Part shown: positions 33,701 to 41,476 of the stretch, one piece after another | How positions within the stretch are numbered: position 1 is the first letter of the stretch | Layout: every line of letters starts with the position of its first letter | Assembly (NCBI GenBank): GCA_039923495.1 | Contig: JBDTCO010000042.1 | Coordinates: forward strand, 1-64,000 | DNA from: JBDTCO01 sp039923495 | GTDB lineage: Bacteria > Myxococcota_A > Polyangia > Palsa-1104 | Direction: 5' to 3' | Length of the DNA: 64,000 nucleotides | Program-made: the position numbers and the translations under genes | Notes under the pieces: generated by a model | The model's database searches: none | What the model was told of the DNA's origin: nothing | The model's input: the letters and a program-made list of their open reading frames with translations, nothing else

Positions 33701-35274
33701 GCTTCGACGATGCACTCCTCGATCCCGAGACCGCGCAGCGCGAGACGCTGCGTCGCCTCATCACCCACAACCAGGACTCGGCGTACGGACGCGATCATGG
33801 CTTTGCCGAGATCACGACGTACGAGCAGTACGCGCAGCGCGTCCCGGAAGCCACGTACGACGCGCTCGAGCCCTACGTCGCGCGCATGCTCGAGGGAGAA
33901 GCCGGCGTGCTCGTGAGCGACGAGGTCGTTTACCTGGCGACGTCGAGCGGCACGACCGGCCGCAAGAAGTACGTGCTCATCAACCCGGGCTTCTACGACG
34001 AGACGGTCCGCTGGATGGCGCTCGAGCAGCGCTTCCTCGAGGCCGCGCACCCCGAGGTCGCGGGCCGGTCCGAGCTGCGCTACGTGAACCGCATCGAGGG
34101 CTCGATGCCGACGGGCCTGCCCATCGGCGCCGTCAGCGGCTGGTTCTACGGGCAGGAGGTCGCGCGCGGCACGTACACGGAGCTCGTGCCGTACGACGCC
34201 TACCAGATAGGCTCGGTCACGGGCCGGAACTTCGCGGTGCTCGCGTTCGCGCTGCGTCGCAGCTTCGTGCGGCTCTCGGCGGTCAATCCTTCGACGCTGC
34301 TGCTCGTCGCGCAGCGCCTCGTCGCCGATGGTCCCCGGCTGGTGCATGCGGTGCGTGACGGCGGCCTCTCCCACGAGGAGATCGATCCGGCGGCCGCTGC
34401 TGCACTTTCTCCGCTGCTCCCGCCCGATCCTGCGCGCGCGCAGGCGCTCGAGGAGATCCTCGCCCGCGACGGCAAGCTCACGCCGGCCGCCGTGTGGCCC
34501 GAGCTGTCGATCCTGTGCTGCTGGATCAACGCGGGCGCGGGCCTCTATCGCCAGGATCTCGCCGACACCTTCGGTCCGATCCCCGTGTGGGACTACGGCT
34601 ACACGTCGAGCGAGGGCCGCGTCACGGTCACCGCCGATGATCGCGGTGCCGGTGTCCCGCTGCTGCAGTCCGTGTTCCTCGAGCTCAAGTCCGAGCACGG
34701 CGTCATCCCGCTGTTCGCCGCGAAGGACGGCGACGAGGGCGAGCTGCTCGTCACCAACTCGCGGGGCCTCTATCGCTACGGCATGGGCGACCTCGTGTCG
34801 GTGGTCGGCCGCATGCACAAGGCGCCGCTGCTGCAGTTCCGTCGCAAGACGAGCGCGGTCGCGTCGCTCACCGGCGAGAAGCTCACCGAGGAGCAGGTCG
34901 GTCGTGTGGTCGAGCAGATGCTCACGAGCCGCGGCCTGCGCTCGCGCTTCTTCTGCCTCGCGCCCGAGTGGGGCCAGCCCCCTGGCTACGTGCTGCTACT
35001 CGAGCTGTCGACGAGCATCGAGCAGCGTGTCCTCGACGAGCTCGCGGGTGCCCTCGAGGTCGGCCTCGTGGATGCGAACGCCGAGTACGAGAAGAAGCGC
35101 GAGACGCTTCGCCTCGCCGCGCCGATCGTGCAGCTGCTCCCCGCCGGTGCCTACGATGCCTACGTCGCCGCGCAAGCCGCCGCTGGTCGGGAGACCGCCC
35201 GCATCAAGACCCCGCGGGTCACGATGGACACCAAGCTGGCGCCTCAGTTCCCCGCGCTCGCCCGCTCGAAATAG
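33697..35274 (+). CDS. GH3-family acyl-acid-amido synthetase, second copy
   Basis: 525 residues from GTG 33697, overlapping the first GH3 stop. Motifs: YLATSSGTTGRKKYVLI (ATP P-loop), WDYGYTSSEGRV (motif II), YRYGMGDLVSVVG (motif III) and RKTSAVASLTGEKLTEEQV (hinge). The C-terminal end is regular, without the Gly repeat of its neighbour. The two GH3 proteins are clearly diverged, so each may choose a different acid or amine. The shared operon with the PIG-L deacetylase suggests acylation of an amine released by deacetylation (inference). Confidence 0.88.
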   Translation: MSFDDALLDPETAQRETLRRLITHNQDSAYGRDHGFAEITTYEQYAQRVPEATYDALEPYVARMLEGEAGVLVSDEVVYLATSSGTTGRKKYVLINPGFYDETVRWMALEQRFLEAAHPEVAGRSELRYVNRIEGSMPTGLPIGAVSGWFYGQEVARGTYTELVPYDAYQIGSVTGRNFAVLAFALRRSFVRLSAVNPSTLLLVAQRLVADGPRLVHAVRDGGLSHEEIDPAAAAALSPLLPPDPARAQALEEILARDGKLTPAAVWPELSILCCWINAGAGLYRQDLADTFGPIPVWDYGYTSSEGRVTVTADDRGAGVPLLQSVFLELKSEHGVIPLFAAKDGDEGELLVTNSRGLYRYGMGDLVSVVGRMHKAPLLQFRRKTSAVASLTGEKLTEEQVGRVVEQMLTSRGLRSRFFCLAPEWGQPPGYVLLLELSTSIEQRVLDELAGALEVGLVDANAEYEKKRETLRLAAPIVQLLPAGAYDAYVAAQAAAGRETARIKTPRVTMDTKLAPQFPALARSK

Positions 35275-35275
35275 A

Positions 35276-35785
35276 TCACTTCTTCTTTGCCGAGAGGCGT
35301 TTCTCGATCGTCTTCTCGAGATCGGGAATCTCGAGCACGCCGACGATGACCTCGGCCACGTCGCCTTCCTCGTCGAGGAGGAGGGATGTCGGGAGCGCTT
35401 CGAGGTTGCCGAGCGTGGCGACCGTCTTGTTCGGTGTGGACGCGAGCACCGGGTAGCTCACCTGGTGCTTCGCGAGGAACTGCTGCACCAGTGCAGGGTT
35501 CTCGTCGATGTCGATGCCGATGACCTCGAAGCCGCGAGCCTTGTACTTGTCGCGCAGCTTCGACAGCGCGGGCATCTCGCCGACGCACGGCGAGCACCAC
35601 GTGGCCCACAGGTTCACGAGCGTGAGCTTGCTGCCCACGAGCGGTCCGAGCTTCGTGCGCTTGCCATCGAGCGTCGACAGGAAGAGCTCCTGCTTTCGCA
35701 GGTCGAGCTTCTTCGGAGCGGCCTTGGGCGCGGCGAACGACGTGCTCGCCAAAAGGAGGGACGTCGCGACGAGGAGAGAGCGCAT
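35276..35785 (-). CDS. TlpA/ResA-like secreted thioredoxin
   Basis: 169 residues from ATG 35785, which overlaps the DUF1704 gene stop (ATGA). The signal peptide is MRSLLVATSLLLASTSFA. The thioredoxin fold has active site NLWATWCSPCVGEMP (Cys64, Cys67) and cis-Pro region EALPTSLLLDEEG. A periplasmic thiol-disulfide reductase is likely. It is the last gene of the eight-gene selenoprotein operon, so it could recycle the UGSC protein or another thiol partner if that partner is exported. However, the UGSC protein itself shows no signal peptide, so a direct link is doubtful. Confidence 0.88.
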   Translation of the reverse strand: MRSLLVATSLLLASTSFAAPKAAPKKLDLRKQELFLSTLDGKRTKLGPLVGSKLTLVNLWATWCSPCVGEMPALSKLRDKYKARGFEVIGIDIDENPALVQQFLAKHQVSYPVLASTPNKTVATLGNLEALPTSLLLDEEGDVAEVIVGVLEIPDLEKTIEKRLSAKKK

Positions 35786-36867
35786 CACGAATAAGGATAA
35801 GGCAAGTAGCGAGGCGGCAACAGGCCGAGATCTTCGACGAACGGCACGTGCTCGAGCGCGATCTTCCCGAAGTACAGGCGCGAGAGATCACCGCCGGTGA
35901 GCACGTACTCCTCGACGAGCACGCGGCCCCACAGGTAGGCGTGGTCCTTGATGTAGCCGCCCGGTGCCTCGGTGTGACACAGGCCACGCTTCACGCGTCT
36001 CGTCATGGTGAACGACTCGGGGTGCGAGAAGCCGAGGTCGCGCAGCTCGGCGTAGACGTCGCGAAACGAGCTCGTGAGCGCGGCCATCGCGGCGATGACG
36101 CGCGCGGCGAACACGCGCGTGCGCGCCGTGTCGATGTAGCCCATGCGCTCCTCGTTGATGACGGCGAGGCCCTCCTCCGTCATGAGGTAGCTGGGCACGG
36201 CACCGACGGCGAAGATACGATATGGCTGGCTGTAGCCGTTGGCGGCGCGTAGCACGTGCGTGTCGATCTCGTGCACGACGAGGCGCTTCATCTCCTCCAT
36301 GCTCGCCTGCAGATCGGCGCGCAGGTTGATGAGGCGGTTCGTGGGATCGGTGTTGGTCGCAGACAGGTTCGGCCTCACCTCGACGCGCCAGTCCTCGAGG
36401 CCGTACTGGCGGAGGCGCGCGGTGACGAGCTTCACCTGATCGGTCGCGCGGAAGGGCCGCTCGACAGGGCGTTGCGACTGCTGCGGCTGCTTGAGGATGC
36501 GGCGCGCGAGCTGGATGACGTGCTCGGGCGCGCGCGGGTATAGCTGCTGCGCCCAGTGCGACTCGTCGCCGATGTTGAGCCGCAGGCCGATGCGCTTGAC
36601 GAGGTACTCGCGCGCCTGCGTGAAGAACATGCCGACGCCGTAGCCCGGTAGATCGAGCGACTGCAGCTTCTCGATGTGGGCCGCGAGCAGCGCCTCGTCC
36701 TGGTGCGGGTACTCGAAGATCGGGTTGTAGTTCGGATCGAGCGCGACCTTCGCCATCTCCGCGGCCGAGTTGATCGGATCGAGGTGGTGCAGCGGCAAGG
36801 CCTCGGACGCGGCGAGGCAGAGCAGGCGGTCGGCCTCCTCGAGAGGGAGTGGTGCGGTCGAAGCCAT
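35785..36867 (-). CDS. DUF1704/MATCAP-like metallopeptidase
   Basis: 360 residues. The zinc motif RLVVHEIDTHVLRAANG (HExxTH, about 199-204) and a downstream Glu in TEEGLAVINEE (QEGLA-like motif, about 230-240) define the DUF1704 family, whose animal members include MATCAP/KIAA0895L, a tubulin tyrosine carboxypeptidase. It is cytoplasmic by sequence. Bacterial substrates are not established. I use ATG 36867; a TTG two codons upstream overlaps the previous stop. It lies between an ELFV-dehydrogenase homologue and TlpA in the long operon. Confidence 0.85.
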   Translation of the reverse strand: MASTAPLPLEEADRLLCLAASEALPLHHLDPINSAAEMAKVALDPNYNPIFEYPHQDEALLAAHIEKLQSLDLPGYGVGMFFTQAREYLVKRIGLRLNIGDESHWAQQLYPRAPEHVIQLARRILKQPQQSQRPVERPFRATDQVKLVTARLRQYGLEDWRVEVRPNLSATNTDPTNRLINLRADLQASMEEMKRLVVHEIDTHVLRAANGYSQPYRIFAVGAVPSYLMTEEGLAVINEERMGYIDTARTRVFAARVIAAMAALTSSFRDVYAELRDLGFSHPESFTMTRRVKRGLCHTEAPGGYIKDHAYLWGRVLVEEYVLTGGDLSRLYFGKIALEHVPFVEDLGLLPPRYLPYPYS

Positions 36868-36869
36868 GC

Positions 36870-38054
36870 TCAAAAGTAGTCCGGTGGCTCTTCTGCCACT
36901 GAGTAGAGCGCCATCTCCGTCGACATGGGTAGCTCGGGCATGTCTCGACGGTGGAACGCGAGTCGCACCCCGGCCTCGCGCACCGAGATGCGCAGCGTGG
37001 TGGCGAGGCGCGCGAGGTCGCGCACGGTGGAGCGGACGTTGGTGCCGATGTACTCGCGCGTGTCGTCAGCGGTGTCGAGGATGCCGCGGAAGAGCGCGTC
37101 GGCCGCGAGCACCGCGCCGGTGGTGGCCGCGAAGTTGGGGAGCACCGGCGTGCCGCTCGCGACGAGGACCTTCTCCGCGTGCGTGCTGACCGAGCGCGCC
37201 GCCGCCTCGACGACGATGCGGGCGCGCAGGCGCCCGACGTTGTCGATGGTCACGGCGTCGTTGGACGCGAGGACGAGCGCATCGACGGGCAGCGAGTAGA
37301 ACTCGTCGAGCGTGATGAACATGTGCGACGGATCGAGCGACAGCGACACGCGCGCGCCGGTCTCGAGCACCGAGGGGTTGAGGCCGCCCGCCGAGTACAC
37401 GCCGGCCGAGGCCGAGCCGACCGCCACGACGGTGGCCCCCATGAGCGCGAGCAGTCGCCCGATCTGCGTGCCGAACGGACCCGCGCCGAGGATCGCGACG
37501 GTCTGCTGGCGGTGAAACAGAAACTCGCCCATCTCCATGGTCGCGTGCGCGACGGACAGCGCGACCTGCTGCTCGCGCAGCGTGAGGCCGTCGGCGTCGG
37601 GCTGATCGAGGACGCGGTTGTACAGCTCCCAGCGCTCCATGCTCCAGCCCTGGCTGCGACGCACGGCCTCCATGCGCCACGGGAGCTTGTTCGCCTCGAC
37701 GATGCGCTCGAGCATCACGGCCGGCACGTTCAGGTCGGGCCCGAGCGAGAGCACGGAGCCGAGGAGCGGCTTGAGCGAGGTGAGGAAGCGGCCGAGGACC
37801 TCTTCGATCTCGGGCGCCTGCGGATCGTAGTTGAGCCCGAGGCGCGCGCCGCCGATGGGCACGCGTGCGAGCTGGTAGCGAATGGTGCCGATGCGCGCGA
37901 GACCGGCGAGATCGGTCCACTGCTGGTTTCGACGCACGCGGATGCCGCCGAACGCGACGCCCTGCGCGAGCGTGTCGATGATCGCGTAGCCGGGCGCCGC
38001 GGTGACGGGATCTCGCCAGTTGATGACGAGCTCCGGCTCGGGGCCTTGCGTCAT
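36870..38054 (-). CDS. ELFV (Glu/Leu/Phe/Val) dehydrogenase homologue lacking catalytic residues
   Basis: 394 residues from ATG 38054 (a GTG at 38090 is an alternative). AFGGIRVRR, then IRYQLARVPIGGARLG, LGPDLNVPA and a Rossmann stretch TVAILGAGPFGTQIG match the fold and order of glutamate/leucine dehydrogenases. By eye, both Lys residues of the substrate pocket (K in MTYKNALA and in PxGGGKxG) are Arg here, and the catalytic Asp after VPAG is not conserved. It may therefore bind a nucleotide or amino acid without normal oxidative deamination, or catalyse another reaction. Member of the selenoprotein operon. Confidence 0.78.
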   Translation of the reverse strand: MTQGPEPELVINWRDPVTAAPGYAIIDTLAQGVAFGGIRVRRNQQWTDLAGLARIGTIRYQLARVPIGGARLGLNYDPQAPEIEEVLGRFLTSLKPLLGSVLSLGPDLNVPAVMLERIVEANKLPWRMEAVRRSQGWSMERWELYNRVLDQPDADGLTLREQQVALSVAHATMEMGEFLFHRQQTVAILGAGPFGTQIGRLLALMGATVVAVGSASAGVYSAGGLNPSVLETGARVSLSLDPSHMFITLDEFYSLPVDALVLASNDAVTIDNVGRLRARIVVEAAARSVSTHAEKVLVASGTPVLPNFAATTGAVLAADALFRGILDTADDTREYIGTNVRSTVRDLARLATTLRISVREAGVRLAFHRRDMPELPMSTEMALYSVAEEPPDYF

Positions 38055-38091
38055 GGGCCCCCGATCCGAAAGACGCCGATCTTCTGACACG

Positions 38092-39714
38092 CTAGACATC
38101 CTCGAAACGCAGAATATCACCGTTCGCCGAGGAACCTGAATTTCGGTTCAGCAACGCATCGATGAGCCCCTTGTGTCGCTCGCGGACCTGATCGCGGCGT
38201 ACCTTCAGGCTCGGGGTCAGCTCGCCCGACGGGATGGAGAAGGGCTGCGGCGCGACGCCGATGGCCACGATGCGCTCGTGACGACCGAGCTCCTCGTTGA
38301 GCAGCCGGACGTGCAGCGTGAGGTGTGCCCGCAGCTCGTCCGGCGTCATGAGGGCGGTGCGAAGACGTGGATCGGAGATGGCGTCGAGCACCGCGACGAC
38401 GTGTGCGTGACCCTCGCCGAACACCGCCGCGTGACGCACGCCGGGCAGCGAGGCGAGTCGGGCCTCCAGCGAGGCGGGGTGCACCTTCTTGCCCGTCGAC
38501 AGGACGAGCAGATCCTTGCGGCGCCCGGTGATGTGCAGGAAGCCGTCCTCGATGCGGCCGAGATCGCCGGTGCGCACCCCATCGTCGCCGACGAAGAGGT
38601 CGGAGGTAGCCTGCGGATCGTCGAGGTACCCGATGCAGCGGAAGCCCTTGCCGAACAGCAGGACCTCGCCGGTGTCGTCGACCTCGACGCGCGAGCCCGG
38701 CAAGGCCTTGCCGACCGCGCCCATGACCGAATCGCCCGGTGCGTTGTAGCTGCTCGCCCCGCTGGTCTCGGTCATGCCGTACATCTCGTGCACGGGAATC
38801 CCGAGCTTGAAGAGCGCGCGGTGCGCCTCGATCGCGAGCGGCGCGCCCGTCGACAGCGCGAGCCGGACGCGCTCGAGGCCGAGCGTGGAGCGGACCTCGT
38901 GCGACTGCCCGTGCAGCGCAGCGGCTGCCGTCGCGAGCGTCTGCCACTCGGCGGGCACACCCATGAAGAACGTGGGCCGCACGGCCGCGACGGCCTCCGT
39001 GAGACGTCGACCGCGCGGGAAGACCACGGAGTAGCCCGACGCCATCGGCAGCACGACGCTCATGAAGATCTCGGCGAGGTGCGCGAAGGACAGGTACGAA
39101 AGGTGTCGATCGGACGGCCGGTGCGCGCGCACCTCCGTCATGCGCCGCGCCGCGCGCAGCATGTTGCCGTGCGAGAGCAGCACGCCCTTCGGCACGCCCG
39201 TCGATCCGGACGTGAAGATCACGAACGCGATGCGATCTGCGGGCGTGCGCACCGCACCGGGTGGATCGAGCGGCGCGGCCAAGGGTGGCGCGTCATCGAT
39301 GATCGCGACGTGTGGATCTTGCGGACGTGCAGGATTGACGGGCTCGACGAGCTTCGGCGCGAGCCAGTCGAGCAGATCGGGATCACCCATCGCGAGCGCG
39401 ACGTGCGCGCGCGTGACCAGCGTGCGCAGCTGCACGGGCGGCGTCGACGGCTCGATCGACACCACGACACCTCCCGCGAGCAGCACGCCGTGCACGAGCG
39501 CCGGCACGCGCGCGCGCGTTCGACACACGACGAGCACCGCCTGACCGAGCCGCAGCCCGAGCGCGCGCAGGCGATTCGCGACCTGCTCTGCCTCGAGGTG
39601 AAGCTGGAGGTACGTGACGGGCGGATCACCGCCGGTCTCGAGGGCGGAGGCCGTTGGCCGTAGCTGCGCCATCTCGGCGAGTGCTGCGCCGATCGTCGCG
39701 GGGTGCTCCCACAT
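38092..39714 (-). CDS. AMP-forming acyl-CoA ligase/adenylating enzyme
   Basis: 540 residues from ATG 39714, overlapping the hydrolase stop (ATGA). ANL motifs: FVIFTSGSTGVPKGVLLS (P-loop), EMYGMTETSGASS, VRTGDLGRIEDGFLHI and GRRKDLLVLSTGKKVHP (hinge), and LTPSLKVRRDQV with the late catalytic Lys. Closest in style to long-chain acyl-CoA synthetases (SGELTPSLKVRR ending). Activates a carboxylic acid as acyl-AMP, then probably to a CoA thioester. Lies in the selenoprotein operon after an alpha/beta hydrolase. Confidence 0.9.
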   Translation of the reverse strand: MWEHPATIGAALAEMAQLRPTASALETGGDPPVTYLQLHLEAEQVANRLRALGLRLGQAVLVVCRTRARVPALVHGVLLAGGVVVSIEPSTPPVQLRTLVTRAHVALAMGDPDLLDWLAPKLVEPVNPARPQDPHVAIIDDAPPLAAPLDPPGAVRTPADRIAFVIFTSGSTGVPKGVLLSHGNMLRAARRMTEVRAHRPSDRHLSYLSFAHLAEIFMSVVLPMASGYSVVFPRGRRLTEAVAAVRPTFFMGVPAEWQTLATAAAALHGQSHEVRSTLGLERVRLALSTGAPLAIEAHRALFKLGIPVHEMYGMTETSGASSYNAPGDSVMGAVGKALPGSRVEVDDTGEVLLFGKGFRCIGYLDDPQATSDLFVGDDGVRTGDLGRIEDGFLHITGRRKDLLVLSTGKKVHPASLEARLASLPGVRHAAVFGEGHAHVVAVLDAISDPRLRTALMTPDELRAHLTLHVRLLNEELGRHERIVAIGVAPQPFSIPSGELTPSLKVRRDQVRERHKGLIDALLNRNSGSSANGDILRFEDV

Positions 39715-40670
39715 CACGAGTGCGTGGCGCTCCGTGAGAAGACCGCGGCCTCGATGATGTTGGCGAGCTCGAAGCGACGCGCGTTGCGCAGCGTGAAGTG
39801 GTTCGAGTCGCGGATGCGCAGGAAGCGCGCGAGGCCACCCGGCACGACGCCGAGGAACGCGGCCACGTGCTCGTCGGGAACATCCTCGGCCTCGATGACG
39901 AGGGTGGGGACGGCCAGCTGCGCGAGCGCAAGGAGCGGCACGCGGTTCGGGAACCGCTCCGTCGGCACGCGGAAGACCGGCGGCGACTGCCTGGAGCCTT
40001 CGTCATCGGACGCGATGCAGGCGTCGATGTAGCTCTCCTGCAGCGCGGAGTCGGTGTGCGCGTGCGCCGCGTCGCCGAAGAGCTTCTGCCAGCGCTTGCG
40101 CTGGAACTCGGCGGTGTACGGGATGTACGTGTTCTCGCGCTGTGCGCTCTCGCGCTCCGCGATCATGGTGTCGAGCAGCGGCCCGGACGTGGCGCCCGCC
40201 AGGTAGCAGAGCGATGACGGGTTGTTGAGGATCGCCAGGCTCACGTGCGGCACGTCGAGCGCCGCGGCGAGCACCTGGATCGCGCCACGCGACGAGCCGA
40301 ACAGCGTGAGCGGCGCGGGCCAGCGGCGGCGCGCGTCCTCGGCCACGGCGCGGATGTCCTCGACGGAGTCGTCGAGCGTCTGCAGTGCCCCTGGTGCCGG
40401 CGCCGACGACATGCGTGCGTCACGCTGCGACTTGCCGAAGTTGCGGTGATCGAGCGCGACGGCACGCAGCCCGCGCGACGCGAGCTCCCGGAGGAACGAG
40501 TAGCCCGGCACGTCGAGGTCGTACGTCGGCTCGAGCGGCGCCGCGATGCCGTGCACGAGCACGACGACGGGCGCATCGAGCGGCAGCCCCTCGCGCTCGG
40601 CCACGCGGCAGCGCAGCGTCACGCCGTCGCGCGTCGAGACCTCGTAGTCCGCTCTGGTGATGGCGCTCAG
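39714..40670 (-). CDS. Alpha/beta hydrolase, probable CTG start
   Basis: About 318 residues. VVLVHGIAAPLEPTYDLD (oxyanion loop), LTLFGSSRGAIQVL (nucleophile Ser in GxSxG), VIEAEDVPDEHVAA (acid) and RDSNHFTLRN (His). No ATG, GTG or TTG lies in frame between the upstream stop and the first conserved strand. A CTG at 40670 overlaps the aldolase TGA (CTGA), in the same geometry as ATGA/GTGA overlaps elsewhere in this operon, and is the best start. A GTG about 17 codons in is the next option. The hydrolase may process an acyl or ester product made in the same operon. Confidence 0.82.
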   Translation of the reverse strand: MSAITRADYEVSTRDGVTLRCRVAEREGLPLDAPVVVLVHGIAAPLEPTYDLDVPGYSFLRELASRGLRAVALDHRNFGKSQRDARMSSAPAPGALQTLDDSVEDIRAVAEDARRRWPAPLTLFGSSRGAIQVLAAALDVPHVSLAILNNPSSLCYLAGATSGPLLDTMIAERESAQRENTYIPYTAEFQRKRWQKLFGDAAHAHTDSALQESYIDACIASDDEGSRQSPPVFRVPTERFPNRVPLLALAQLAVPTLVIEAEDVPDEHVAAFLGVVPGGLARFLRIRDSNHFTLRNARRFELANIIEAAVFSRSATHS

Positions 40671-41473
40671 GTGCAGAGCTCGCGGAGACGCAGCCCCTCG
40701 CGCGTCCCCATGCGCATGATGACGGAGTCGGTGCGATAAAAGACGCCCTTGATGCCCTTGTCCCACAGGCGCGCCTTGGCGATCTCGGGCGTGAGCTCCC
40801 CGCCGAGCACGGGCACCGTCATGACCGACTTGCCGTACTTGTCGGCCGCGGCGACGATCTTGTCGAGGGCGGCTGCGATCTCCGGGTTGCCGAAGCCCTT
40901 GTCGGGCGGCAGGTGGTACGAGTGCGACAGGTCGACGGGCCCGATGTCGTACATCTCGATGCCCGGCACCGACATGATCTCGTCGATGTTGTCGACGGCT
41001 TCCTTGTCCTCGATGATCGGGATGATCATCGCCTGATCGTTGGTCCACTCGATGAGGTCGTTCATCTTGCCCTGCGCGTACTTGTTCGCGCGGCTGACCG
41101 TGCACAGGCCACGCGTCCCGCGGGGATGGAAGTACGCGGCGTCGGTCGCGCGCTTGAGGTCCTCGGCGTTGACGACGTGCGGCACCTTGATGATGGGCGC
41201 GCCAGTGTTCATCGCGTCCGAGATGATGACCGGATCGTTGTCCTTGAGCTTGATGATCGGGACGATGCCGGTGCACTCGGCGGCGCGGACCATGCTCTCG
41301 ACGGTCTCGGGGTTGATGCTGAGCACCTCGGTGTCGACGATGACGAAGTCGAAGCCGGCGTGACCGATGATCTCGACCATGACGGGCGTCATCGTCGAGC
41401 ACGTCATGCCGAGCACGAGCTGCTTCTTCTGGACCTTCTCGCGGAATGCTTTGAATCGAGCTACGTCAGCCAT
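40667..41473 (-). CDS. HpcH/HpaI-type class II aldolase homologue
   Basis: 268 residues from ATG 41473. TIM-barrel aldolase features: FDFVIVDTEVLSIN, VNTGAPIIKVPHV-like strand, IPIIEDKEAVDNIDEI (metal Glu155) and YDIGPVDLSHS (metal Asp181). In classical HpaI aldolases the first segment carries a His (DGEH) and a later strand an Arg; here these read DTEV and IIKLK, so the active site is altered. It may still bind a 2-oxo acid with a divalent metal. It starts 3 nt after the UGSC selenoprotein stop, and its Shine-Dalgarno (AAGG) lies inside the last UGSC codons. Confidence 0.87.
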   Translation of the reverse strand: MADVARFKAFREKVQKKQLVLGMTCSTMTPVMVEIIGHAGFDFVIVDTEVLSINPETVESMVRAAECTGIVPIIKLKDNDPVIISDAMNTGAPIIKVPHVVNAEDLKRATDAAYFHPRGTRGLCTVSRANKYAQGKMNDLIEWTNDQAMIIPIIEDKEAVDNIDEIMSVPGIEMYDIGPVDLSHSYHLPPDKGFGNPEIAAALDKIVAAADKYGKSVMTVPVLGGELTPEIAKARLWDKGIKGVFYRTDSVIMRMGTREGLRLRELCT

Positions 41474-41476
41474 GTC

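Noticed and set aside
36870..38054. Functional glutamate or leucine dehydrogenase
   Set aside because: By eye the two pocket lysines and the catalytic Asp are not conserved, so an active amino-acid dehydrogenase is not supported.
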